Notes: generated by a model not told the origin, from the sequence alone. 17,796 bases of DNA from Synechococcaceae cyanobacterium (GCA_947460085.1 CANHGA010000012.1:1-17796); one strand, 5' to 3'. Shown: positions 1 through 7,632, numbered from the stretch's first letter. Numbers and translations are program-made.

Positions 1-382
1 CCAGTGGCGCGGCGATAGCGGAGCCGTGGCCGAGATCCTCGCCAACCTGCTCGAGAATGCCTTTCGTTACAGCCCCACGGGAGTCGCCCTCGGGCTTGAC
101 TGCCAGCCCACTGCGCAGGGCGGCTGGCAACTGACGCTCTGGGATGGGGGGCCGCCGATTGATCCCCGAGAACGGGATGCCATTTTTGGCAAAGGGGTGC
201 GGGGCTCCAGCGGCACCAGCCTGCCGGGCACCGGCATGGGGCTTGCCCTAGCGCGCGATCTCGCCCATGCCCTTGGGGGCGAACTGTGCCTGGTGGACCA
301 GGCCGCAACCAACTCCAGGGATGGGCAAGCCTGGGGCAATGCCTTTCAGCTCACCCTGCCGCCCGCAACAACAGGCCCATAA
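1..382 (+). CDS. Sensor histidine kinase, C-terminal ATP-binding domain (5' truncated by window edge)
   Basis: This is the ATPase (HATPase_c) domain of a two-component sensor histidine kinase, which binds ATP and phosphorylates a histidine on its own dimerisation domain. The reading frame is open from base 2, so the gene starts outside the window and the GTG at 26 is not a real start. In the visible 126 residues the N box reads NLLENAFRYSP, followed by a G1-like WDGGPPID, an F box IFGKGVRG and a G2 box GTGMGLALA. The G1 box is unusual: the usual D-x-G-x-G is D-G-G-P-P, so the second glycine is missing. The last 32 bases overlap the end of the convergent cobS. Sensor and dimerisation domains are not visible, so the signal and the response-regulator partner cannot be named. 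Confidence 0.85.
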   Translation, partial: QWRGDSGAVAEILANLLENAFRYSPTGVALGLDCQPTAQGGWQLTLWDGGPPIDPRERDAIFGKGVRGSSGTSLPGTGMGLALARDLAHALGGELCLVDQAATNSRDGQAWGNAFQLTLPPATTGP

Positions 383-1208
383 ACAGCAAGGCCAGGGCTT
401 CGCTCCATTCGACACAGGCGCCATAGCTATCGCCGCTATGCCCGCCCAGCCGCCGGCCGAGCCAGAGGGGCACCAGCACCGCGGGAACCACCCCAAGAGC
501 CCCCCAAAGACCCAGGGCCACCCCTTGGGGCAGCCGCAGGCCATCCCCAACAAAGACCCCACCCAACGCCAGAAGAACCCCCACCAGAAGAGCCAGCACC
601 AGGAGAGCCCCCAGCACCGGCCGCAGCTCTCTGGCCAGGCCCCGCCAATGCTGGCGGTGGAAACCAGCGCTGCCCTGCTCACGCAAATAGGGGAAGTACT
701 GCATGGCCAGCAGGGGTGAGGCCCGAGCCCAGAACGCGGCCCAAACCATTGCCAGAGGAGCGGCCAGAGCAGCTGCCAAAGGGGACCCATCGGCCAAACA
801 GATCAAACCGGCCCCGCGCAACAACAGCACCACCAGCAACGCCTGCACGCCAGCCGCGCCGACCCGGCTGTCCTTCATCGCCTCCAGGGCCCTTGGGCCC
901 GCCCCCAGGCCGTCGGCCGTATCCATGGCCCCATCCAGATGGAGCCCCCCCGTCAACACCACCGCCAAGACCAACACCAGGGCCACCTGGGCCGCCAGCG
1001 GCAACCAGCCCGCCGTCAGGCCCCAAACAAGGGCCTGCAGCCCGCCAAGCACCAGGCCCACCAGGGGGGCGAAGCGGGCGATGCGCTCAAACCGCGGCGC
1101 GATGAACGGCCAAGGAGGCAGCACCGAATAGAAGACCCAAGCCCCAGCCCAATCCCGCAGCCAGACCGGGGCCGGTTGGTGGTGGGGTCGGGAGTTGGGG
1201 GGGGGCAT
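351..1208 (-). CDS. cobS: Adenosylcobinamide-GDP ribazoletransferase (cobalamin synthase)
   Basis: CobS is an integral membrane enzyme that joins adenosylcobinamide-GDP to the alpha-ribotide of the lower ligand, the last assembly step of cobamide synthesis. The 285-residue product has the family signatures GGLHLDGAMDTADG (about residues 87-100) and KDSRVGAAG (about 112-120), with several long hydrophobic segments. Many cyanobacteria are known to make pseudocobalamin, with adenine as lower ligand; nothing here shows which ligand is used. The chosen ATG at 1208 gives M-P-P-P-N about 18 residues before the conserved WLRDWAGAW. The next in-frame ATG upstream, at 1268, would run deep into tgt. Neither start has a good ribosome binding site. 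Codons 2-4 are a run of nine C. The 3' end overlaps the histidine kinase gene by 32 bases. Confidence 0.9.
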   Translation of the reverse strand: MPPPNSRPHHQPAPVWLRDWAGAWVFYSVLPPWPFIAPRFERIARFAPLVGLVLGGLQALVWGLTAGWLPLAAQVALVLVLAVVLTGGLHLDGAMDTADGLGAGPRALEAMKDSRVGAAGVQALLVVLLLRGAGLICLADGSPLAAALAAPLAMVWAAFWARASPLLAMQYFPYLREQGSAGFHRQHWRGLARELRPVLGALLVLALLVGVLLALGGVFVGDGLRLPQGVALGLWGALGVVPAVLVPLWLGRRLGGHSGDSYGACVEWSEALALLFMGLLLRAAG

Positions 1209-2370
1209 CGGGCGAGGCCTAGCGTCAAGCGAGCACCTAAGGGGCGCAATCGCCTTCTCATTCGACATCACCGCCCGATGCCCCCGCACCCGGGCACGCT
1301 GCGGCTGCTTCCAAACCCCCCATGGCCCGGTCACCACGCCGCGCTTCATGCCCGTTGGCACCCTGGCCACGGTGAAGGGTGTCACCGCAACCCAGCTGGC
1401 CGATACGGGGGCCGAGATGGTGCTAGCCAACACCTACCACCTGCATTTGCAACCCGGCGAGCAGATCGTGGCTGATGCGGGCGGGCTGCATCGCTTCATG
1501 GGCTGGAACGGCCCCTTGCTCACCGATTCGGGCGGATTCCAGGTGTTCAGCCTGGGCGACATCAACACCATCGACGACCACGGCGTGGTCTTCCGATCAC
1601 CCAGGGATGGGGCCCGCATCGAGCTCACCCCGGAGCGCTCCATGCAAATCCAGATGACCCTGGGGGCCGATGTGGCGATGGCCTTTGACCAATGCCCCCC
1701 CTATCCGGCCAGCGAAGCCGATGTGGCCGCTGCCTGCGGGCGGACCCACCGTTGGCTGGAGCGCTGCATCACAACCCACCAGAAAAGCGACCAAGCCCTG
1801 TTTGGCATCGTTCAAGGCGGCTGTTACCCCCACCTGCGCGAAGAATCGGCCCGGGTGGTGGCCTCGATGGGGCTGCCGGGCATTGCCGTCGGGGGCGTCA
1901 GCGTCGGCGAACCCACCGAGGAGATGCATCGGATCGTGCGCCAGCTGGGTCCGCTCTTGCCCGAGGAGAAACCCCACTACCTGATGGGCATTGGCACCTT
2001 GCGGGAAATGGCCATTGCCGTGGCCAATGGCTTTGATCTGTTCGATTGCGTGATTCCCACCCGGCTTGGTCGCCATGGGGCCGCCCTGGTGGGCGGAGAG
2101 CGCTGGAACCTCAAGAACTCCTGCTTTCGCCATGACCACACCCCCATGGATGCCAGCTGCGGTTGCCCGGCCTGCACCCTGCACACCAGGGCCTACCTCC
2201 ACCACCTAACCAAGAGCAACGAGATGCTCGGCAAGATCCTGCTGAGCCTCCACAACCTGCACCAATTGGTTCGCTTCTCCAGCGCCATGGGCCAGGCCAT
2301 CCGCGATGGTTGTTTTGCGGAGGATTTCGCTCCGTGGGAAGCCGACTCCCCAGCTGCCCACACGTGGTAG
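1195..2370 (+). CDS. tgt: Queuine/preQ1 tRNA-ribosyltransferase
   Basis: Tgt exchanges guanine 34 of GUN-anticodon tRNAs for the queuosine precursor preQ1. In the 391-residue frame the catalytic aspartates sit in TDSGGFQVFSL (Asp111) and LFDCVIPTRLGRHG (Asp284), the substrate loop is GIVQGG, and the zinc site begins SCGCPACTLH (Cys322, 324, 327). Typical family members begin at the residues matching FSFDITARC (1255 onward). Between 1195 and there the frame has no ATG or GTG, and the TTG at 1195 adds a non-conserved 20-residue leader. An AAGGGG at 1239-1244 lies four bases before an ATC at 1249, so a rare non-AUG start there is an alternative. The function is firm and the start is not. psbK follows 29 bases after the stop on the same strand. 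Confidence 0.95.
   Translation: MGGGIGRGLASSEHLRGAIAFSFDITARCPRTRARCGCFQTPHGPVTTPRFMPVGTLATVKGVTATQLADTGAEMVLANTYHLHLQPGEQIVADAGGLHRFMGWNGPLLTDSGGFQVFSLGDINTIDDHGVVFRSPRDGARIELTPERSMQIQMTLGADVAMAFDQCPPYPASEADVAAACGRTHRWLERCITTHQKSDQALFGIVQGGCYPHLREESARVVASMGLPGIAVGGVSVGEPTEEMHRIVRQLGPLLPEEKPHYLMGIGTLREMAIAVANGFDLFDCVIPTRLGRHGAALVGGERWNLKNSCFRHDHTPMDASCGCPACTLHTRAYLHHLTKSNEMLGKILLSLHNLHQLVRFSSAMGQAIRDGCFAEDFAPWEADSPAAHTW
1197..1205. repeat. Mononucleotide run of nine G (nine C on the minus strand)
   Basis: Nine consecutive G lie directly after the TTG at 1195 that could start tgt and, read on the other strand, form codons 2-4 of cobS. A one-base change in run length would put cobS out of frame immediately after its start codon. 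It is the longest single-base run I noticed in the window. Confidence 0.9.
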
Positions 2371-2399
2371 CGTCCGGCTCTAGATCAGTGATTTCTGGG

Positions 2400-2543
2400 A
2401 TGGCTGCTTACGCCCTGCAAACCCTGGCCCAGCTCCCTGAGGCCTACCAAGCTTTTGGTCCCCTGGTCGACATCCTGCCGATCATCCCCCTCTTCTTCCT
2501 GCTGCTTGCCTTTGTATGGCAAGCCTCCGTGGGTTTCCGCTAA
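2400..2543 (+). CDS. psbK: Photosystem II reaction centre protein K
   Basis: PsbK is a small single-span subunit of the photosystem II core in the thylakoid membrane, near CP43. The 47-residue precursor has a short leader, MAAYALQTLA, and then 37 residues starting QLPEAYQAFGPLVDILP and ending FVWQASVGFR, which matches the length and conserved pattern of mature PsbK (cleavage before the conserved LPEAYQ stretch, where other cyanobacteria have K). The hydrophobic span is about residues 24-41. The gene starts 29 bases after tgt with no obvious strong ribosome binding site, so it may be cotranscribed with tgt or use a promoter inside tgt. A perfect hairpin spans its last codons and stop, and a strong terminator-like structure lies about 150 bases downstream. 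Confidence 0.96.
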   Translation: MAAYALQTLAQLPEAYQAFGPLVDILPIIPLFFLLLAFVWQASVGFR

Positions 2544-2549
2544 ACCCAC
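2529..2549. other. Perfect 8-bp hairpin across the psbK stop codon
   Basis: The arms GTGGGTTT (2529-2536) and AAACCCAC (2542-2549) pair perfectly around a five-base loop. The structure covers the last PsbK codons, the TAA stop and the first bases of the 3' region. No T run follows on either strand, so it is a poor intrinsic terminator. It could stabilise the 3' end of the psbK message or be left after processing. Confidence 0.6.
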
Positions 2550-2579
2550 TGCCAGCTGGGCTAACCCCCAATCAAGGCC

Positions 2580-2596
2580 AGCCCCCAAGCGGGGCT
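2580..2596 (-). other. 6-bp hairpin at the 3' end of the glycosyltransferase gene
   Basis: AGCCCC (2580-2585) and GGGGCT (2591-2596) form a short GC-rich stem with a five-base loop, overlapping the TAG stop (2595-2597 on the plus strand) of the minus-strand gene. There is no T run, so any terminator role is weak. Confidence 0.35.
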
Positions 2597-3320
2597 AAGG
2601 CTTCTGAAGCACGGCCCAGGCAAACCGGGGCAACGCGAGCATGCGCCGCCAACGACTGGGCTCCTGCACCAACCGGTACAACCATTCAATCTGAAGAGCT
2701 CCCATCCAACTGGGGGCTCTTTTTTTGGTGCCTGCCCACACATCAAAGCTGCCGCCCACGCCCATCCAGAGGCCGCCGCGGCGGCCTGACAAGCCCTGAA
2801 TCCAGGTTTCCTGGCGGGGCACCCCGAGGGCAGCCAACACCAAATCGGGCTTAGCCGCCACCAGTTGCTGCTCCAATCCCGGCCAGGCTCCGGGCGGTTG
2901 GAAACCATGGGCCGTCAACACCAGCTGTAAGCCCGGCAGCTCCTGCCGAAGGCGGGCGGTGAGCTGGGCCATCACCGTTGGCGAGGCTCCGACCAGGGCA
3001 ACCCGCCACTGGTGACCAGCGGCATGCACCAGCAACTCCCGGGCCAGTTCAATGCCAGGGCTGCGGCGAACGCGATACCCCTGCCGTCCCAGGGCCCACA
3101 CCACCCCCGCCCCATCGGGAATCACCAGCTGGGCCGCCTCAATCGCCGCTCCTAGGGCTGGGTCGGCCTTGGCCGCCATCGTCATTTCGGCGTTCAAGGT
3201 GACGATCTGCCCCCCACCGCGCTGTTTCAGGACCAGGGCTGCCTCAAAAACGTCGGCGCACACGGCCACCTGCACACCCAGCACCCGGGTGCGCATCGGT
3301 TCTGTTGCCATTGCTGCCAT
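2595..3320 (-). CDS. WecG/TagA/CpsF-family glycosyltransferase (GT26)
   Basis: This family adds an N-acetylmannosamine-type sugar from its UDP donor to a lipid-linked sugar at the inner face of the membrane, in teichoic acid, enterobacterial common antigen or capsule pathways. The cyanobacterial substrate is unknown. The 241-residue protein shows the family motifs in order: TLNAEMTM (about 41), VIPDGAGVVWA (about 66, holding the Asp proposed as catalytic base), ALVGASP (about 108), ALGVPRQETWI (about 164) and GVGGSFDVWAGTKKRAP (about 187-203). I chose the ATG at 3320 because AGGA stands about six bases before it; in-frame ATGs at 3311 and 3296 are alternatives. The gene is divergent from the phosphorylase-kinase-like gene and convergent with psbK, whose terminator lies in its 3' part. 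Confidence 0.88.
   Translation of the reverse strand: MAAMATEPMRTRVLGVQVAVCADVFEAALVLKQRGGGQIVTLNAEMTMAAKADPALGAAIEAAQLVIPDGAGVVWALGRQGYRVRRSPGIELARELLVHAAGHQWRVALVGASPTVMAQLTARLRQELPGLQLVLTAHGFQPPGAWPGLEQQLVAAKPDLVLAALGVPRQETWIQGLSGRRGGLWMGVGGSFDVWAGTKKRAPSWMGALQIEWLYRLVQEPSRWRRMLALPRFAWAVLQKP
2694..2726 (+). terminator. Rho-independent terminator for psbK, inside the convergent glycosyltransferase gene
   Basis: On the plus strand AAGAGCTCCCA (2694-2704) pairs with TGGGGGCTCTT (2711-2721), with one G-T wobble and a six-base loop, followed by more T to make a run of seven (2720-2726). It is the best intrinsic terminator I found. It lies about 150 bases after psbK with no plus-strand gene between, so it most likely ends the psbK (or tgt-psbK) transcript. 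On the minus strand the same bases encode the conserved GTKKRAPSWMGAL segment of the glycosyltransferase. Confidence 0.75.
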
Positions 3321-3372
3321 GGGGGGTCCTGCTGCGGGAGAGAATCTATGGCTGGCTCCAGCCATCGATGGG

Positions 3373-6300
3373 ATGACAGGCTTCGACATGGCTCCCCCTT
3401 CCGCCCCAGGTGGCGCCAACGCCGAGGCGGAATCCTGGGCCGTACTCGAAGACATCGACCGTCAGATCGAAGCCGTCGTGCTCGCCCGCCAGAACCCGAT
3501 AACGGGACTGCTGCCGGCAAGCACCGCCAACACGGTGCACGGGAACTACGGCGACGCCTGGGTGCGCGACTGCGTCTATTCGATCCAATGCGTGTGGGGC
3601 TTGGCCATGGCCCACACGCGACTGGGGGGCCATGGCCGGCGGGCTTTTGAGCTGGAGCAGCGGGTCGTGCAGCTGATGCGGGGCCTGCTCAACGCCATGC
3701 TGCGCCAAGCCCCGAAGGTGGAGCGCTTCAAACACAGCCTGGATCGGCTGGATGCCCTGCACGCCAAGTTCGACACCCCCAGTGGCGCACCCGTGGTGCC
3801 CGACGACGGATGGGGCCATCTCCAACTCGATGCCACCGCCCTGTTTCTGCTGCAGCTGGCCCAGCTGACCCGCTCGGGCCTGGTGATCATCCAGACCCAG
3901 CACGAGCGGGACTTCGTGCAAAACCTGGTCTATTACGTGGCCCGGGCCTATCGGGTCGCTGATTACGGCATTTGGGAGCGGGGCGATAAGGGCAACCATG
4001 GGCTGCCCGAACGCAATGCCAGTTCGATTGGCCTCGTCAAGGCAGCGCTAGAAGCCCTCGAAGGGCTCGATCTCTATGGCCCCCATGGCGACGGCAGCTG
4101 TTGCCTGGTGATTCCCCACGACGCGATTGTGCGGCTGCGGCGGGCCCTGCACGGGCTCTTGCCAAGGGAATCGGCCAGCAAGGAAGTGGATAGCGCCTGC
4201 CTCTCGGTGATTGGCTATCCCGCCTGGGCCGTCGAAGACCCCCAACTGGCCCAACGCACCCGCCACAAGATTCGGTCCGAGTTGGGCGGGGCCTATGGCT
4301 ACAAGCGCTTCCGCCGCGACGGTCACCAGTCCGTGGTCGAAGACCACACCCGCCTCCACTACGAGCGGGAAGAATTGGCGGCCTTCGAGCACATCGAATG
4401 CGAGTGGCCCCTGTTTTGGGCCTACGAATTGATCACCGCCTGCTGTGAAGAGCGCTGGGAGGAAGCCCGCCAATGGCGCCAGAAACTCACCACGGTGAGC
4501 GTCACCGTGGACGGCGTCGCCCTGTTGCCCGAGCTCTACCTGATTCCCGAGGGCTCAATCCCGGCGGAACGGCGCCAGCCCGGCAGCCAGCCCCGCCAGG
4601 CCAACCCCAACGTGCCCCTGCTCTGGACCCAGAGCCTCACCTGGCTTTCAGATCTGCTGCTGCAGGGCCTGATCACCCCAAGCGATCTCGACCCCCTCGG
4701 CAGGAGGCTCGCCCGTCCCCTGGGAGCCGAAAAGGTGCTGGTGGCGTTGGTGCCGGCCACGGCCTCGATCGCCGACGCCCTCCACCGGGCCGGCCTGCCC
4801 CTGGCCGAAGACGGCGGGAACCCGATCACCATCAGCAGTTCCAAACAGCTGGCCCAACGCATGGCCCAGGTGGGTGCCAACGCCAAGCTCGGGCTTTCGG
4901 GCCATCCGCCCGTACGCATGGAAACCATGGCCACGGCGCGGCTCTACCGCCACCAGGGGCCCGCCGGCAGCGAATGGATGGCCTTTTTACCTGCGGTGCT
5001 GGAAGAGGGCACGTTCTACTTGGCTGATGACCCGGTGCAATTGATCGATGCCGTGGGGGCGGAGCTGAAGCTGCTGCAACGCCATTGGCGCGGTGGGGGG
5101 GCACCGCTGCTGCTCATTCCAATCGCCGAAGGGGCCTTCAAGGCCAACCCCGACGCCTTTGTGCAGTTGGGCCACCAGCTCACCACAGGCCAGCTCGAGG
5201 GGGTGGCGGTGCAGGTGGCCAGCTTGGCGGAGCTGAAGGATCAGGCCTGCTGGATTGACCTGCCAGCCCAGGCAAGCGCCCCACCGGTAACCCCAATGGC
5301 GCCATCAACGCCCCTGCGCGCCAGCACGAGCCAACCACCCCTCTCTGCCGAAGAGGCGCTGGCGATCGAGCGCCAGGAGATCAGCATTGGCGATTTAGCC
5401 GATCGCCTCTGGCGGAGCACCTCGCTGGACGAGCAAAGCGAACTGCTGGAACAACTGGTGCGGCGCTTGGGGGTTGAAGCCCAGCTCCACGGCCCCCATG
5501 CCAGCCAAGCCGTCAGGCTCCAGGAGCTGCTGGAGGAGGTCTACCGCCGGGCGTTAGCCGAAGCCAATTGGGATGTGGTGCGGCGGGTGGCGGGCTCCAT
5601 GCAAATGGTCCACCCCCAATTGGAAGACGCCCTGACCGACCTGTTGGTGCGCCAGAAGCAGGTGGTGGTGGGCAGGAACTACACCAACGACTCCCTGATC
5701 AGCACCCCCCAGGGCAGTGACGCCATTGCGGCCATGATCCGCCAGTTCAGCGGGGAAGACGGCAGGGAGTGGATGCTGCAGCAGGAGCTGCTCCTGGCCC
5801 TTGATGGCCTGGCACGCCATGAACCCGCCCTCTTCAGTGGCAGCCTCACCCTGCAGCTGGGTCAACTGCTGCTCCTGCTCACGAGTGAGCTGGCCGCCGA
5901 GGCCGATCTCTCTCCCATCGATGCCTTTGAAGCCCTCTGCAGCCAGCCCCCCCATGCCATTCGCCGGCGGCTGCGGGCCGTGCTGGCCGATGTGGAGCAC
6001 GCCAGGGCCTCCCTGCAGCGCAAGGAACAACTGCATCTACGCGGCAGGGTGCGGTGGCAGGTGCCCGACCCCCTCGAGGAGTTACCCAAAGGGGGCTGTT
6101 GGCTGCAGCACCGCATGCGGCTCGGGGCCCTCGGCCGGGTACCCCGGGATTTCTACCCGGGCATCTGGGATCTCCTGCATCACTGCCGCGGCCTGGTGAT
6201 TGGCGACAAACTCGAGAAACGCAACCGGCTCGAAAGCGCCCCATTGCTGAGTGAAAAAACCCCTGGGGAGCGCAATTTTGCGGCGCTAGTGGAACACCTG

Positions 6301-6621
6301 CTCAGCAAAATCGAGGCCTCCGAATACCGCCAGCTCTGCACCGAAACCCTGGTCACCTTGATGGCATTTTTCGGAGCCAACCCCAGCGTGCGCTTCGATG
6401 ACGACCTAGCCCTCGACGTGGTGATTGGCCACGCCGTCCGGGTGGGCTGGCAGATCCAGAACCCCGACATTGCTGCCGAGCTCTATGGCCAGCACAAGGC
6501 CGAAGCCTGGGATGGGTTCTATCGTGCTTCGCCAGCGGCGTGCCGCCGCTGGCAACTTGAAGCCCTCAAGCAACTGACGACTCCGTCAATCGAGGCTGCA
6601 TCAAGCGAGGCTTCTGCCTAA
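3373..6621 (+). CDS. Phosphorylase kinase alpha/beta-like protein with GH15 (glucoamylase-like) domain
   Basis: About 1082 residues. The N-terminal half is a GH15-type (alpha/alpha)6 domain: NYGDAWVRDCVYS (about 58), DDGWGHLQLDATALF (about 144) and DYGIWERGDKGNHG (about 197), where Glu202 is at the position of the GH15 general acid. Further segments, SASKEVDSACLSVI (about 267), FEHIECEWPLFWAYE (about 338) and LLWTQSL, closely recall the alpha/beta regulatory subunits of animal phosphorylase kinase. So does the C-terminal part: GALGRVPRDFYPGIW (about 918), TPGERNF and EYRQLCTETLVTLMAFF (about 984). A proline/alanine-rich linker separates the halves. No kinase subunit is nearby, so it could be a glucan-binding regulator or a glucoamylase-like enzyme. 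The ATG at 3388 is an alternative start. The gene ends 18 bases before the stop of the convergent oxidoreductase. Confidence 0.85.
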   Translation: MTGFDMAPPSAPGGANAEAESWAVLEDIDRQIEAVVLARQNPITGLLPASTANTVHGNYGDAWVRDCVYSIQCVWGLAMAHTRLGGHGRRAFELEQRVVQLMRGLLNAMLRQAPKVERFKHSLDRLDALHAKFDTPSGAPVVPDDGWGHLQLDATALFLLQLAQLTRSGLVIIQTQHERDFVQNLVYYVARAYRVADYGIWERGDKGNHGLPERNASSIGLVKAALEALEGLDLYGPHGDGSCCLVIPHDAIVRLRRALHGLLPRESASKEVDSACLSVIGYPAWAVEDPQLAQRTRHKIRSELGGAYGYKRFRRDGHQSVVEDHTRLHYEREELAAFEHIECEWPLFWAYELITACCEERWEEARQWRQKLTTVSVTVDGVALLPELYLIPEGSIPAERRQPGSQPRQANPNVPLLWTQSLTWLSDLLLQGLITPSDLDPLGRRLARPLGAEKVLVALVPATASIADALHRAGLPLAEDGGNPITISSSKQLAQRMAQVGANAKLGLSGHPPVRMETMATARLYRHQGPAGSEWMAFLPAVLEEGTFYLADDPVQLIDAVGAELKLLQRHWRGGGAPLLLIPIAEGAFKANPDAFVQLGHQLTTGQLEGVAVQVASLAELKDQACWIDLPAQASAPPVTPMAPSTPLRASTSQPPLSAEEALAIERQEISIGDLADRLWRSTSLDEQSELLEQLVRRLGVEAQLHGPHASQAVRLQELLEEVYRRALAEANWDVVRRVAGSMQMVHPQLEDALTDLLVRQKQVVVGRNYTNDSLISTPQGSDAIAAMIRQFSGEDGREWMLQQELLLALDGLARHEPALFSGSLTLQLGQLLLLLTSELAAEADLSPIDAFEALCSQPPHAIRRRLRAVLADVEHARASLQRKEQLHLRGRVRWQVPDPLEELPKGGCWLQHRMRLGALGRVPRDFYPGIWDLLHHCRGLVIGDKLEKRNRLESAPLLSEKTPGERNFAALVEHLLSKIEASEYRQLCTETLVTLMAFFGANPSVRFDDDLALDVVIGHAVRVGWQIQNPDIAAELYGQHKAEAWDGFYRASPAACRRWQLEALKQLTTPSIEAASSEASA

Positions 6622-6639
6622 GAGGTAAGCCGTCAATCC

Positions 6640-7632
6640 CTAAATCGGGGCCTCCAGGCTCATGCTCAAGCTGGGCTGCTCCACGCACTGCTCGATCAAA
6701 TCGGCCAGCAACAGGGCCCGGGAGGCTTGCAAGCCGCCCACCGCGGGTTTTTCAGCGCCGCGGACACACTGCAAAAAATGCTCCAGCTCGGCATAGAGGG
6801 GTTCAATCGAAGTGGTGCTCACCTCCTCGATCACCCCATCGGAGCGGTAGACCAGCTCGCCATGGTCGGCGCTGACCGACACATGGGCGCGCCGATGAAT
6901 GTGGAGCGTTCGGTTGAGGAAATCGGTTTCGACCAGGCTGCCGCGGCAATGGGCACTGAGGCTGCGGATCTTGCGATGGGCCATCTTGCTGGCCGTGAGG
7001 CTGGCCACCACCCCATTGGCAAAGCCCAGGGTTGCATTGACGTAATCAATCGGACCGTCCGCACTGCGGCCGCCGGCGGCGGCGAGGCGCACCACCGGAG
7101 CGCCAGCCAACTCCAGCACCAAATCGATGTCGTGAATCATCAAATCCAGCACCACTGAGACGTCATTGGCGCGATCAGGATTGGGACTGTGGCGACGGGC
7201 CTCAAGCACCACCACCTCTTCGTTGGCGGTGACCTTGACCAGCTCCCGGAAAGCTGGGTTAAACCGCTCGATATGGCCCACCTGCAACAGCCGGCCGGCA
7301 GCTTCAGCGGCGCGGATCAAATCAGCGGCCTCCTCTTGGCTGGCCGCAATCGGCTTTTCGATGAGCACATCCACGCCCGCCTCCAGGCAGGCCAGGCCGA
7401 CCCGGTGGTGCAGCAGGGTCGGAACAGCGATACAAACCGCATCGACCTCAGGGAGCATGGCCTCGTAGGAGGCGAACCACCGGCAGCCAAATTGCTCGGT
7501 CGCCAGGGTGCCGCGGGCCTGGTCAGGGTCTGCAACCCCAACGAGCTCGGCATCCTTGATGAGACTCAGGACCCTGGCGTGGTGCCAACCCATGTTGCCA
7601 ATGCCAATGACACCCACACGCACAGGGTTCAT
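6640..7632 (-). CDS. Gfo/Idh/MocA-family NAD(P)-dependent oxidoreductase
   Basis: A soluble sugar- or inositol-type dehydrogenase of 330 residues. The N-terminal Rossmann fold carries the dinucleotide motif GVIGIGNMGWHHA (Gly10, 12, 15), then the family Glu-Lys-Pro in VLIEKPIA (92-94) and GHIERFNPAF. HDIDLVLELAG lies in the C-terminal substrate domain. Asp35 at the end of the second strand (VADPDQ) hints at NAD rather than NADP, as an inference. The substrate is unknown; relatives act in UDP-sugar and cell-surface glycan pathways, but no such genes are next to it. The ATG at 7632 lies six codons before the Rossmann motif. An upstream ATG at 7698 would add a non-conserved leader and overlap the preceding gene. 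The gene follows the CNNM/CorC gene by 46 bases and is probably in one operon with it. Confidence 0.88.
   Translation of the reverse strand: MNPVRVGVIGIGNMGWHHARVLSLIKDAELVGVADPDQARGTLATEQFGCRWFASYEAMLPEVDAVCIAVPTLLHHRVGLACLEAGVDVLIEKPIAASQEEAADLIRAAEAAGRLLQVGHIERFNPAFRELVKVTANEEVVVLEARRHSPNPDRANDVSVVLDLMIHDIDLVLELAGAPVVRLAAAGGRSADGPIDYVNATLGFANGVVASLTASKMAHRKIRSLSAHCRGSLVETDFLNRTLHIHRRAHVSVSADHGELVYRSDGVIEEVSTTSIEPLYAELEHFLQCVRGAEKPAVGGLQASRALLLADLIEQCVEQPSLSMSLEAPI

Noticed and set aside
3052..3372. Upstream extension of the phosphorylase-kinase-like frame to 3052
   Set aside because: It runs antisense through the glycosyltransferase gene; similarity to the family begins only after about 3400.
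6248..6280. Minus-strand CCCCAGGGG followed by six T, as a terminator for the oxidoreductase gene
   Set aside because: The loop would be too small for a stem, and it is about 380 bases past the stop within a conserved coding segment (KTPGER).
6717..6752. Possible terminator for the phosphorylase-kinase-like gene inside the convergent oxidoreductase gene
   Set aside because: Only a 4-bp stem (CCGC/GCGG, 6734-6746) stands before the five T, and the longer fold has a mismatch and nine unpaired bases; too weak to annotate.
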